NCBI GenBank assembly: GCA_947478365.1
Contig: CANJWG010000002.1
Span: forward strand, 1 to 64,000
DNA: 64,000 nt
Direction of reading: 5' to 3'
Origin: Flavobacteriaceae bacterium
GTDB lineage: Bacteria > Bacteroidota > Bacteroidia > Flavobacteriales > Flavobacteriaceae
Shown: positions 40,470 through 50,396 of the stretch, one piece after another
Layout of the letters: each line of letters begins with the position of its first letter
How positions within the stretch are numbered: the first letter of the stretch is position 1
Made by a program: the position numbers and the translations under genes
The notes under the pieces: model-generated
Seen by the model: the letters and a program-made list of their open reading frames with translations, nothing else
The model's database searches: none
Told to the model about the DNA's origin: nothing

Positions 40470-41243
40470 TTGCTAATTTGTTTAGTAAATTTAGATATTA
40501 TAAAAATTACTAATCATTCTGAACTATTACGCAATCCAATCTCAGCTATTTATACTCCTTTTTCTTTTGTACTTATTTATGAAGTCTATTTATTGTTGTA
40601 TTATTTACCAAAATCAACCTCTATTTATATTGGTAAACAATATGAAATAATTTCGTTAATTGTTATTAGAAGAATTTTTAAAGATTTATCACATTTAGAA
40701 TTTTCGACAAATTGGTTTTATATCAAAAATTATGTTTTATTTACAAGTGACTTATTAGCCATACTCATTTTATTCTTTCTAATTTTTGTTTTTTATCGAC
40801 TGGTTAAAGAAGGTAGCTCAAATGAGACTAAAATAGTCAATCCTGAAATAATAAAATTTATTACCTTAAAAAAAACAATCGCTACATGTTTAGTTCCAAT
40901 TCTATTAGTATTATCTATTTATAGTCTTGGCCACTGGTTATATGAGAGTTTATTTTCTGTGAGTAAGATTGTTAATGAGATTAAAGACATTAATAAAATA
41001 TTTTTTGATGATTTTTTTACTGTATTAATCCTTGTTGATGTTTTGTTATTATTGTTTTCCTTTTTGCATTCTGACAAATTTAATATGGTAATCAGAAATT
41101 CAGGATTTATTATTTCAACTATTTTAATCAAGCTGTCTTTTAGTACTGAAGGTATAATGAATATTTTGCTGATAGTAATGGCAATTATATTTGGTGTTGT
41201 ACTTTTGAAAATTCATAATTTGTATGAAACTATCAAAAAATAA
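40470..41243 (+). CDS. Hypothetical multi-TM membrane protein; N-terminus apparently frameshifted at 40389-40396
   Basis: Hydrophobic ORF from TTG; an upstream ATG at 40351 is joined by a -1 shift in T8. Confidence 0.65.
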   Translation: MLICLVNLDIIKITNHSELLRNPISAIYTPFSFVLIYEVYLLLYYLPKSTSIYIGKQYEIISLIVIRRIFKDLSHLEFSTNWFYIKNYVLFTSDLLAILILFFLIFVFYRLVKEGSSNETKIVNPEIIKFITLKKTIATCLVPILLVLSIYSLGHWLYESLFSVSKIVNEIKDINKIFFDDFFTVLILVDVLLLLFSFLHSDKFNMVIRNSGFIISTILIKLSFSTEGIMNILLIVMAIIFGVVLLKIHNLYETIKK

Positions 41244-41249
41244 TGCTCA

Positions 41250-42821
41250 TTAAAGTGAACTTATTTTCAAACTTTCTGCAATCTTCAAAGCACATTTCTC
41301 TCCGTCAATAGCAGCTGAAATGATACCTCCGGCAAAACCAGAACCTTCTCCACAAGGATACAATCCTTTAATTTGTGAATGCTCCAAAGTTTCGTTATTT
41401 CGTGGAATTCGTACCGGAGAGGAAGTTCTGCTTTCGGGAGCGTGAAGAATCGAGTCATTGGTCATATAACCACGCATTGCTTTTCCAAATTCTTTAAATC
41501 CTTCTCGCATAATTTGAGATAAAAAGCCAGGGAAAACCTGCCCCATTTCAACAGAAGTAGTTCCGGGAACGTAAGAGGTTTTAGGAATTGATGCCGAAAC
41601 TTTATTTTGTGTAAAATCAATCATTCGTTGTGCTGGAACTTTTTGAGTCTGACCTGCCAAATGCCAAGCTTTTTGTTCGATACTTTTTTGGAATTCCATT
41701 CCGGCAAGTGCTCCAAATTTAGCAAACGGTTTAAAATCTTCCATTTTTAATTCGACTACAATTCCAGAATTTGCGGTTGCCTGATCTCGTTTAGATGGCG
41801 ACCAACCGTTGGTTACTACTTCACCTGGACTAGTAGCACAAGGTGCTATCACACCTCCGGGACACATACAAAAAGAGTATATTCCACGACCATTTACCTG
41901 CTTCACAATAGAATACGCTGCCGGTGGCAAATTGTCTCCACGATAATCACAACTGTACTGTATTTTATCAATCAATTCTTGAGGATGTTCAGCACGAACA
42001 CCAATTGCAAAAGGCTTGGCTTCTATTAAAATCTTTTTTCTATCTAATAATTCAAAAATGTCACGAGCCGAATGTCCGGTAGCTAAAATTAATTTATTGG
42101 CAGCAATCGTATCTCCATTTTGAGTGACAACACCTTGTATCTCGTTATTTTTTAGAATAAAATCAATCACACGGGTTTCAAACAAAACCTTCCCACCACA
42201 TTCAATAATTTTATCTCGAATGTCCTGAATAATTTGAGGTAATTTATTGGTTCCTATATGTGGATGCGCTTCTACTAAGATATCTGGTGTGGCACCAAAA
42301 CCAACTAAAAGTTTTAGAATTCTGTCTACATCACCACGTTTTTTAGAACGCGTGTATAATTTCCCATCAGAATAGGTTCCTGCTCCGCCTTCGCCAAAAC
42401 AATAATTCGAATCTTCATTGACAATATGGTCGACATTGATGGCTTTTAAATCTCTACGACGCCCACGGACATCTTTTCCGCGTTCGATAACAATTGGTTT
42501 TAAACCTAATTCTATTAATTGCAAGGCTGCGAAAAGTCCGGCCGGACCTGCACCGACAATGATTACTTCTTGTTTATTGGAAACATTTTTGTAAATAGGA
42601 AGTTCCATTTTTTGTTCCGTGTATTTTTCATCAATTAGATAGACCAAAACTTTAAGATTGACCTTTATTGCTTTTTGACGAGCGTCTATAGAACGTTTTA
42701 GAATTACAACTTTATGCACCAATTTAGTAGAAACTCGAACTAATTTAGCAACATTCTCATAGAGCAGACTTTCGTTTGCAGCTATTTCGGGTGAAACTTG
42801 AAGTTGGAGTTCGCTTGGCAT
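41250..42821 (-). CDS. FAD-dependent oxidoreductase (uncharacterised dehydrogenase family)
   Basis: VIIVGAGPAGLFAALQLIE, FGEGGAGTYSDGKL, CMCPGGVI. Confidence 0.92.
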   Translation of the reverse strand: MPSELQLQVSPEIAANESLLYENVAKLVRVSTKLVHKVVILKRSIDARQKAIKVNLKVLVYLIDEKYTEQKMELPIYKNVSNKQEVIIVGAGPAGLFAALQLIELGLKPIVIERGKDVRGRRRDLKAINVDHIVNEDSNYCFGEGGAGTYSDGKLYTRSKKRGDVDRILKLLVGFGATPDILVEAHPHIGTNKLPQIIQDIRDKIIECGGKVLFETRVIDFILKNNEIQGVVTQNGDTIAANKLILATGHSARDIFELLDRKKILIEAKPFAIGVRAEHPQELIDKIQYSCDYRGDNLPPAAYSIVKQVNGRGIYSFCMCPGGVIAPCATSPGEVVTNGWSPSKRDQATANSGIVVELKMEDFKPFAKFGALAGMEFQKSIEQKAWHLAGQTQKVPAQRMIDFTQNKVSASIPKTSYVPGTTSVEMGQVFPGFLSQIMREGFKEFGKAMRGYMTNDSILHAPESRTSSPVRIPRNNETLEHSQIKGLYPCGEGSGFAGGIISAAIDGEKCALKIAESLKISSL

Positions 42822-42942
42822 TGTTTAATATTTTGGTAAAAGTAAGAATTTGAAAATGTGAAAATGTGTCAATTTTAAAATTGTTTACTAAAACGATTTA
42901 AAAACAAATTCAGTATGTAACTTTGCTTGCTATTGAAATAAT

Positions 42943-43173
42943 ATGAGACAAATAAAATTAATTTGGGATTTTCGTGGAGAAGCTTCGTCTAAAACGGCAG
43001 AGCATCATGAAATACATTTAAAAGAATATATCGTAATTCAAAAGCTTCCAATAAACATCACCGGTTATGAAATCAAAAACGAAATTCATGCTATTGCTTT
43101 TATGGTTGTAACGGATGAGAATATGATTCAGGTTCGTGATGCATTAAAACCGCATCGTGGTGAAGTTTTTTAG
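42943..43173 (+). CDS. Small conserved hypothetical protein
   Basis: 76 aa ORF with TAACTTTG motif upstream. Confidence 0.7.
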   Translation: MRQIKLIWDFRGEASSKTAEHHEIHLKEYIVIQKLPINITGYEIKNEIHAIAFMVVTDENMIQVRDALKPHRGEVF

Positions 43174-43236
43174 TTTTCAGTTTTCAGTCACAGTTTTCTG
43201 TTTTATTCTGTGACTGAATGCTGCGACTGCGACGTT
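43172..43236. repeat. ACTG-family heptad tract R13 forming an imperfect hairpin
   Basis: cagttttcagtcacag (43178-43193) pairs with ctgtgactgaatgctg (43208-43223), 14/16. Confidence 0.7.
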
Positions 43237-45432
43237 TTAATTCGCTACTTCACTTATAAATTTTATTCGCATCAAGCGCAATTCTTCAATATCATAATCG
43301 CCATCAAATTCCTTTAAAGCGTCTTCAATTTTATCGGATTCTGAATCCATAAAATAATCGTGAATTTCTTCCTGTTGATCTTCATCAAGAATTTCATTAA
43401 TCCAATAGCTGATATTTAATTTGGTTCCAGAATAGACAATTTGCTCCATTTCTTTCAACAAATTATCCATCGTAAAACCTTTGGCTTTCGCTATATCTTC
43501 AAGGGATAATTTTCGGTCAATATTTTGAATGATATAAAGTTTATTAGCAGAATTGGCTCCAGTAGATTTTACTACTAAATCATCAGGACGAATAATGTCA
43601 TTATCTTCAACATATCGCTCAATTAAATCAACAAATTCTTTACCATACTTTTTGGCTTTACCTTCTCCAACTCCATGTGTATTTGTGAGTTCATCAATAG
43701 TAATTGGATATTTCAACGCCATATCTTCTAATGATGGATCTTGAAAGACTACAAATGGTGGAACGCCTAATTTTTTTGCTACTTTTTTACGCAATTCTCT
43801 TAGCATCGACATCAAAGCTTCGTCTGCTGTTCCTGCCACTTTTGATGCTGTTACTATGGCATCGTCTTCCGCTTCATTATATTCGTGATCTTCCGACATC
43901 ATAAAAGATGTTGGCTTTTTAATAAATTCATGTCCTTTGTCCGAAACCTTCAATATACCATAGGTTTCAATATCTTTAGTCAAAAGACCTGCTACCAAAA
44001 CTTGTCTGATTAATGCCATCCAATAACGTTCTTCAAATTTGCTTCCCATTCCAAAAAAAGATTGTGAATCGGTTCTGTGTGCTTTAATCATCGCATTTAC
44101 TCTTCCAATAAGTGTAAAGCATATCTCTTTTGATTTATATAAATACTTGGTATCACGAACAATTTCTAAAAGTAGTTTGACTTGATCTTGAGCTTCAATT
44201 TTTATTTTAGGATTGCGAACATTGTCATCCATATCGGCGCCTTCGCCCGTTTCGCTGTCAAATTCTTCTCCAAAATAATGCAATAAGAATTTACGGCGCG
44301 ACATCGAAGTTTCAGCATAAGCAACAACTTCCTGTAGCAACGCAAATCCAATTTCTTGTTCAGCTAACGGTTTGCCCGACATGAATTTTTCTAACTTCTC
44401 AACATCTTTATAAGAATAGTAAGCCAAACAATGGCCTTCTCCTCCATCACGGCCACCTCGACCCGTTTCTTGATAATAACTTTCTAGTGATTTTGGAATA
44501 TCATGATGAATTACAAAACGAACATCGGGTTTATCAATCCCCATTCCGAATGCGATTGTGGCTACAACTACATCTACATCTTCCATAAGAAACATGTCCT
44601 GATGTTTGACTCTCGTTTTAGCATCCAATCCAGCATGATAGGGTACGGCAGAAATTCCATTAACCTGAAGTACCTCTGCAATTTCTTCAACCTTCTTCCG
44701 ACTTAAACAATATATAATTCCAGATTTACCCTTATGCTGTTTTATAAAACGGATGATATCAGATTCTATATTTTTTGTTTTAGTACGTACCTCATAAAAT
44801 AAATTTGGGCGATTGAAAGAAGCTTTAAAAGTAACAGCATCTGACATATCCAAATTTTTAAGAATGTCTTCCTGTACTTTTGGCGTTGCTGTTGCAGTCA
44901 AACCAATTACAGGAACATCGCCAATAAGTTTAATGATGGCTTTTAAATTTCGATATTCAGGTCTAAAATCGTGCCCCCATTCTGAAATACAATGTGCTTC
45001 GTCTATAGCAACAAAAGAGATTTTTACTTTTTGAAGAAACTCAACGTATTCTTCTTTAGTTAATGATTCAGGCGCTACATATAATAATTTAGTAATCCCT
45101 GAAGTTATATCTTTTTTAACTTGATTTATTTCTGTTTTAGTAAGCGAAGAGTTTAAAACATGAGCAATACCATTTTCCGAAGACAAACTTCGAATGGCAT
45201 CTACTTGATTTTTCATTAAAGCAATAAGGGGCGAAACAACAATTGCTGTTCCATCTTGAATTAATGCGGGTAACTGATAACACAACGATTTTCCGCCACC
45301 TGTAGGCATTATAACAAAAGTATTATTTTTACCTATAATACTTTTTATAACTTGTTCTTGTAATCCTTTAAATTGGTTAAACCCAAAATATTTTTTTAAT
45401 GCTGCGTGAATGTCAATTTCGTTTAAATTCAT
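43237..45432 (-). CDS. recQ: ATP-dependent DNA helicase RecQ
   Basis: MPTGGGKSLCYQLPAL, IDEAHCISEWGHDFRPEY, ETGRGGRDG, HRDC-like region. Confidence 0.95.
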   Translation of the reverse strand: MNLNEIDIHAALKKYFGFNQFKGLQEQVIKSIIGKNNTFVIMPTGGGKSLCYQLPALIQDGTAIVVSPLIALMKNQVDAIRSLSSENGIAHVLNSSLTKTEINQVKKDITSGITKLLYVAPESLTKEEYVEFLQKVKISFVAIDEAHCISEWGHDFRPEYRNLKAIIKLIGDVPVIGLTATATPKVQEDILKNLDMSDAVTFKASFNRPNLFYEVRTKTKNIESDIIRFIKQHKGKSGIIYCLSRKKVEEIAEVLQVNGISAVPYHAGLDAKTRVKHQDMFLMEDVDVVVATIAFGMGIDKPDVRFVIHHDIPKSLESYYQETGRGGRDGGEGHCLAYYSYKDVEKLEKFMSGKPLAEQEIGFALLQEVVAYAETSMSRRKFLLHYFGEEFDSETGEGADMDDNVRNPKIKIEAQDQVKLLLEIVRDTKYLYKSKEICFTLIGRVNAMIKAHRTDSQSFFGMGSKFEERYWMALIRQVLVAGLLTKDIETYGILKVSDKGHEFIKKPTSFMMSEDHEYNEAEDDAIVTASKVAGTADEALMSMLRELRKKVAKKLGVPPFVVFQDPSLEDMALKYPITIDELTNTHGVGEGKAKKYGKEFVDLIERYVEDNDIIRPDDLVVKSTGANSANKLYIIQNIDRKLSLEDIAKAKGFTMDNLLKEMEQIVYSGTKLNISYWINEILDEDQQEEIHDYFMDSESDKIEDALKEFDGDYDIEELRLMRIKFISEVAN

Positions 45433-45518
45433 TCTCTGTTAATGGTATTTTTACATAAATTTGCAGAGTTAAAGATACTACTTTCTTTATTACATACAAA
45501 TTTTATATTGATACAATT

Positions 45519-46484
45519 TTGATAAAAAAAGATAACATTCTTGCTTCTGCCAAAAAGACAATTTTGTCTGAAAGTGAGTCTATAGCCAAGCTAACCGATT
45601 TTTTAGATGATAATTTTGTAAATGCTGTCGAAATCATCTACAAATCAAAAGGGCGTTTAGTTGTTACCGGAATAGGTAAAAGTGCTATCATAGCACAAAA
45701 GATTGTGGCTACATTAAACTCAACCGGAACGCCTTCGCTTTTTCTTCATGCGTCTGAAGCTATTCATGGCGATTTAGGCATGGTACAGCCTGGTGATGTT
45801 GTTATATGTATTTCAAAAAGCGGGAACAGCCCAGAAATTAAGGTTTTGGTTCCGTTATTAAAACGATTTGCAAACAAACTGATTGCCATTACGGGAAATA
45901 CTACTTCCTTTTTAGGAAAAGAAGCTGATTTTGTTTTGAATACATATGTAGAAACTGAAGCATGTCCGATTAATCTAGCACCAACGAATAGCACCACGGC
46001 CCAATTAGTTATGGGAGATGCCATTGCCGTTTGTTTGATGAAAATGAAAAATTTTACAGCTGAAGATTTTGCCAAATATCATCCCGGTGGTGCTTTGGGT
46101 AAAAAACTATTGCTTCGTGTAGGCGATATGCTTGATACAACGCACAAACCAATTGTGGCTGCGAATTCAACGATAAAAAATGTTATCATTGAAATATCTG
46201 AAAAACGATTAGGAGTAACTGCAGTTATTGAAAATGAAAAGGTTATCGGAATTATAACGGATGGAGATATTAGAAGGATGCTGAATAAAACGGAGAACAT
46301 TTCAGGATTAATGGCACAAGACATAATGACTAAAAATCCAAAAACCATAAAGTCAACAGATATGGTTATTGACGCCTTGAACATTCTTGAAGACTTTTCA
46401 ATAACGCAATTAGTTGTTGTTGATAATGGTCTCTATAAAGGAGTAATTCATTTGCATGACATTTTAAAAGAAGGCATCGTATAA
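45519..46484 (+). CDS. kdsD: KpsF/GutQ sugar-phosphate isomerase (arabinose-5-phosphate isomerase)
   Basis: SIS domain GIGKSAIIAQKIVATLNSTGTPSLFLHASEAIHGDLG, two CBS domains; TTG start. Confidence 0.93.
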   Translation: MIKKDNILASAKKTILSESESIAKLTDFLDDNFVNAVEIIYKSKGRLVVTGIGKSAIIAQKIVATLNSTGTPSLFLHASEAIHGDLGMVQPGDVVICISKSGNSPEIKVLVPLLKRFANKLIAITGNTTSFLGKEADFVLNTYVETEACPINLAPTNSTTAQLVMGDAIAVCLMKMKNFTAEDFAKYHPGGALGKKLLLRVGDMLDTTHKPIVAANSTIKNVIIEISEKRLGVTAVIENEKVIGIITDGDIRRMLNKTENISGLMAQDIMTKNPKTIKSTDMVIDALNILEDFSITQLVVVDNGLYKGVIHLHDILKEGIV

Positions 46485-47305
46485 TGGCGAAGAAAGCACT
46501 AAATGAAATGTCATTCCTGGATCATCTGGAAGAATTAAGATGGTTGTTGGTGAGAAGCTCGGCTGCAGTTGTGATCATGGCAGTTGTATCTTATTTCTTT
46601 GCTGATTATATTTTTAGTGACCTAATTTTTGGTCCGACAGATCCAAGTTTTATTACTTACCGTTTTTTTTGTGAGGCATCACATTACCTTGGTTTTGCTG
46701 ATAGTATTTGTATAACTGAACTCAATTTCATCATTCAGAATACCGAAATGGAAGGTCAGGTAAATATTTTTGTTTGGGTATGTATAACAGCAGGTTTTAT
46801 CTTAGCGTTTCCTTATATACTTTGGGAGTTCTGGAAATTTATTAGCCCAGCCTTGTATGAAAAAGAAAGAAAGAATGCCAAAGTTTTTATTTTTGTGGCT
46901 TCCATACTATTCTTCCTTGGTGTGCTTTTTGGTTATTTCGTAATCGTTCCAATGTCTGTAAATTTCCTAGCAACTTTCTCTATAAGCAGTGTTGTAAAAA
47001 ATCAATTTAGTATTGATTCCTATGTAAGCATGGTTAAAACGGCTGTCATCGCAAGTGGGTTATATTTCGAATTGCCAATCATTATTTACTTCCTGACCAA
47101 ATTAGGATTAGTAGGCCCAAATTTCTTAAGAAAATATAGAAAATATGCTGTAGTAATTATATTAATTATTGCAGCAATCGTAACGCCTCCTGACGTAGTA
47201 AGTCAAATTACCGTTGCCGTACCCATGATGATAATTTATGAAGGATGCATTTGGATTTCAGCCGTGGTAGAAAAAAATAAAAAGAAAGATGAGCAAACTA
47301 GTTGA
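46484..47305 (+). CDS. tatC: Sec-independent protein translocase TatC
   Basis: FLDHLEELRWLLVRS, 6 TM helices. Confidence 0.95.
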   Translation: MAKKALNEMSFLDHLEELRWLLVRSSAAVVIMAVVSYFFADYIFSDLIFGPTDPSFITYRFFCEASHYLGFADSICITELNFIIQNTEMEGQVNIFVWVCITAGFILAFPYILWEFWKFISPALYEKERKNAKVFIFVASILFFLGVLFGYFVIVPMSVNFLATFSISSVVKNQFSIDSYVSMVKTAVIASGLYFELPIIIYFLTKLGLVGPNFLRKYRKYAVVIILIIAAIVTPPDVVSQITVAVPMMIIYEGCIWISAVVEKNKKKDEQTS

Positions 47306-47636
47306 AGAATTTAATGACTATCGTTCTAAAATGAACGAAAAATTATTGGCTGACAATAATAAAATCGTAAAACGAATTTTCAATCTGGATACAAATGCCT
47401 ATTCAGAAGGTGCTCTTGATGTAAAGACAAAAGAACTTCTCGGACTTGTAGCATCAACCGTGTTGCGCTGTGATGATTGCATCAAATACCATTTAGAAAC
47501 AAGTTATAAAGAAAGGATTACAAAAGAAGAAATGATGGAAGCTATGGGGATTGCCACATTAGTAGGCGGAACCATTGTAATTCCGCACTTGAGAAGAGCT
47601 TATGAGTTTTGGGAAGCACTAGAAGCAGGAAGTTAG
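47289..47636 (+). CDS. Carboxymuconolactone decarboxylase/AhpD-like protein
   Basis: LRCDDCIKYHLETSYKERITKEEMMEAM. Confidence 0.9.
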   Translation: MSKLVEEFNDYRSKMNEKLLADNNKIVKRIFNLDTNAYSEGALDVKTKELLGLVASTVLRCDDCIKYHLETSYKERITKEEMMEAMGIATLVGGTIVIPHLRRAYEFWEALEAGS

Positions 47637-47652
47637 AAGATGGAAGATGGAC
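47625..47652. repeat. Degenerate heptad tract R14
   Basis: gcaggaa gttagaa gatggaa gatggac. Confidence 0.5.
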
Positions 47653-47729
47653 GTTTTCTAAAATTAGAGTTAAAACAATAAATTAAACTTAGTTACTCTG
47701 TAACTTTACAACTTTGCAACTTAAATAAA

Positions 47730-48482
47730 ATGAAATTAAGAGCCGAAAATTTAGTGAAGACCTACAAAGGCAGAAGCGTTGTTAAAGGTATTTCTGTAGA
47801 AGTAAATCAGGGTGAAATCGTTGGCCTTTTGGGTCCAAATGGCGCAGGAAAAACAACTTCCTTTTATATGATTGTTGGATTGGTGAAACCAAATTCAGGG
47901 AATATCTATTTGGACGACATGGATATTACAGAATTTCCTATGTACAAACGTGCTCAATATGGCATTGGTTATTTGGCTCAAGAAGCTTCTGTATTTAGAA
48001 AATTGAGTGTTGAAGATAATATCTTGAGTGTACTCCAATTAACAAAACTATCCAAAGAAGCCCAAATCGCCAAAATGGAAAGCCTAATTGCCGAATTTAG
48101 CTTGGAACATATCAGAACCAATCGTGGTGATTTACTTTCAGGAGGCGAACGTCGTAGAACTGAAATCGCTCGTGCATTAGCTACTGATCCAAAATTTATT
48201 CTACTTGACGAACCGTTTGCAGGTGTTGACCCGGTTGCTGTTGAAGATATCCAACGTATTGTAGCACAACTAAAAAATAAAAACATCGGAATCTTAATTA
48301 CTGATCACAACGTTCAGGAAACTTTGGCTATTACTGACAAAACCTATTTGATGTTTGAAGGTGGTATTCTGAAAGCCGGAATTCCGGAAGAATTAGCTGC
48401 CGACGAAATGGTTAGAAAAGTATATCTCGGACAAAACTTTGAACTTCGTAAAAAGAAAATTGATTTTAATCAACCTCATTAA
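47730..48482 (+). CDS. lptB: LPS export ABC transporter ATP-binding protein
   Basis: [35 protein letters not shown]. Confidence 0.95.
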   Translation: MKLRAENLVKTYKGRSVVKGISVEVNQGEIVGLLGPNGAGKTTSFYMIVGLVKPNSGNIYLDDMDITEFPMYKRAQYGIGYLAQEASVFRKLSVEDNILSVLQLTKLSKEAQIAKMESLIAEFSLEHIRTNRGDLLSGGERRRTEIARALATDPKFILLDEPFAGVDPVAVEDIQRIVAQLKNKNIGILITDHNVQETLAITDKTYLMFEGGILKAGIPEELAADEMVRKVYLGQNFELRKKKIDFNQPH

Positions 48483-48484
48483 AT

Positions 48485-48513
48485 AAAAAAGCTTCCTAAT
48501 TGGAAGCTTTTTT
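48485..48513. terminator. Bidirectional terminator between lptB and pssA
   Basis: aaaaaagcttcc taatt ggaagctttttt. Confidence 0.92.
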
Positions 48514-49209
48514 ATTTACTATATTGTTGATTACCGAAATTAATACATAAATAATAATTATAATTGGAATCGCTAATATCTGAAGTAAAATCAACATCAA
48601 AACTGAAACTGCCAAAAAGAAAATCTGTAGTTTGTATTTAGAAAAACTGAAATCTTTAATCTTTAGTGAAAATAGTGGAATTTCAGCGTTCATGACATAA
48701 GCGCTTAAAAATGTTATTGCGCTTAAAACCCACTGATTTGATAAATATTCTGAAATAAAATTACTTGGATATTGTGCAATAACTAAAGGTAAACTTGTAA
48801 TAAATAAAGCATTTGCTGGAGTAGGCAAACCTATAAAAGAATCAGATTGCCTTGTATCAATATTGAATTTTGCCAAGCGATAACAAGCGCCAAGAGTGAT
48901 AATAAAACCCAAATAAGGTAAGTAATTAAATGAAGGATAATTTATATTAGACAATAAACATAACATTACAAATCCAGGAACTAAACCACTGGTAACCATA
49001 TCTGCCAACGAATCTAATTGAACTCCCAAAGGGCCAGCTACATTAAATTTTCGAGCAAAGAATCCATCAAAAAAATCAAAGAAAATTCCAAGACACACGA
49101 AGTAAAAAGCCAAATCAAATTTATAATCTGCTACCATTACCATAGCTAAACAACCACTAAACAAATTAAGCAATGTAAATAGGTTCGGAATTTGGGCTTT
49201 AATTTTCAT
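48496..49209 (-). CDS. pssA: CDP-diacylglycerol-serine O-phosphatidyltransferase
   Basis: FLGIFFDFFDGFFARKFNVAGPLGVQLDSLADM, CDP-alcohol phosphotransferase motif. Confidence 0.92.
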   Translation of the reverse strand: MKIKAQIPNLFTLLNLFSGCLAMVMVADYKFDLAFYFVCLGIFFDFFDGFFARKFNVAGPLGVQLDSLADMVTSGLVPGFVMLCLLSNINYPSFNYLPYLGFIITLGACYRLAKFNIDTRQSDSFIGLPTPANALFITSLPLVIAQYPSNFISEYLSNQWVLSAITFLSAYVMNAEIPLFSLKIKDFSFSKYKLQIFFLAVSVLMLILLQILAIPIIIIIYVLISVINNIVNKKASN

Positions 49210-49321
49210 ACAAATTCAATTAGCTTCTAAAAAAGATTTACAAATTTAATACAATAAGTTAAGCCTTTCTACGTTTTATATTATAGTTTTTTATTTGATA
49301 TTTGTAAAAAGATAAATTTAC

Positions 49322-50392
49322 TTGAAAAAAACAATTGCTATTCAACTTCTTTTTATTAGCATATTTGCTAATGCACAATCAGTTAGAAAATATTCCAATG
49401 AATTTATGAGTATTGGTGTTGATGCGGCTGCTTTGGGAATGTCGAATGCAGTAACTGCTTCTACAGGCGATGTAAATTCCGGCTATTGGAATCCAGCTGG
49501 TTTACTGAAAATCGAAGTTAGTGAAGTTTCACTAATGCACGCAAGTTACTTTGCCAATATTGCCCAATATGATTATGCGGCTTATGCCAAAAAGATAGAT
49601 GACCGAAGTGCATGGGGAATTTCTTTAATTCGTTTCGGAGTAGATGATATTTTAAATACGACACAGCTTATTGATAGCCAAGGAAATATTGACTACAATC
49701 GAATCAGTCTTTTTTCAACCGCCGACTATGGACTAACGTTTTCCTATGCTAGGCAACCAACATTAATTGAAGGGTTACATTATGGAGTAAGTGCTAAAGT
49801 TATCCGAAGAGTTATTGGTGAATTTGCCAGTTCATGGGGATTTGGTTTTGATTTTGGATTGCAATATGAAAATAATGATTGGCATTATGGGGTAATGATT
49901 AGAGATATTACGACAACTTACAACATATGGGCAATTGATGAAGATAAATACAATGCGATAAAAGATGCCGTAGTCGGACAAAATCAGGATCCGCCTGAAA
50001 GTACGGAGATAACACTTCCAAAAGCTCAATTGGGCGTTTCTAAAAAATTCGATTTTCACTATGATTATACCCTACTTACGTCAGTTAATTTGAACATGCA
50101 ATTTGCACAAACAAATGATATAATTTCTAACAGCGCCTTTAGTATCGACCCCGCATTGGGACTTGAATTTGGGTATACCGATTTGGTTTTTCTTCGTGCC
50201 GGTGTTGGAAATTTTCAAAATTTAGAGCAACTTGACGGAAGTAGCAAAGTAAGCTTCCAACCTAATATTGGTCTGGGGTTTAAATACAAAGGTATCCAAG
50301 TAGATTATGCTTTGACTGATTTGGGAGACCAAAGTGCTGCTTTATACTCTAATATTTTTTCGGTTAAAGTTGACTTAAGTATTTTTAGATAA
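49322..50392 (+). CDS. PorV/PorQ-family outer-membrane beta-barrel-like protein
   Basis: Signal peptide; SIGVDAAALGMSNAVTASTGDVNSGYWNPAGL; TTG start. Confidence 0.85.
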   Translation: MKKTIAIQLLFISIFANAQSVRKYSNEFMSIGVDAAALGMSNAVTASTGDVNSGYWNPAGLLKIEVSEVSLMHASYFANIAQYDYAAYAKKIDDRSAWGISLIRFGVDDILNTTQLIDSQGNIDYNRISLFSTADYGLTFSYARQPTLIEGLHYGVSAKVIRRVIGEFASSWGFGFDFGLQYENNDWHYGVMIRDITTTYNIWAIDEDKYNAIKDAVVGQNQDPPESTEITLPKAQLGVSKKFDFHYDYTLLTSVNLNMQFAQTNDIISNSAFSIDPALGLEFGYTDLVFLRAGVGNFQNLEQLDGSSKVSFQPNIGLGFKYKGIQVDYALTDLGDQSAALYSNIFSVKVDLSIFR

Positions 50393-50396
50393 AATT

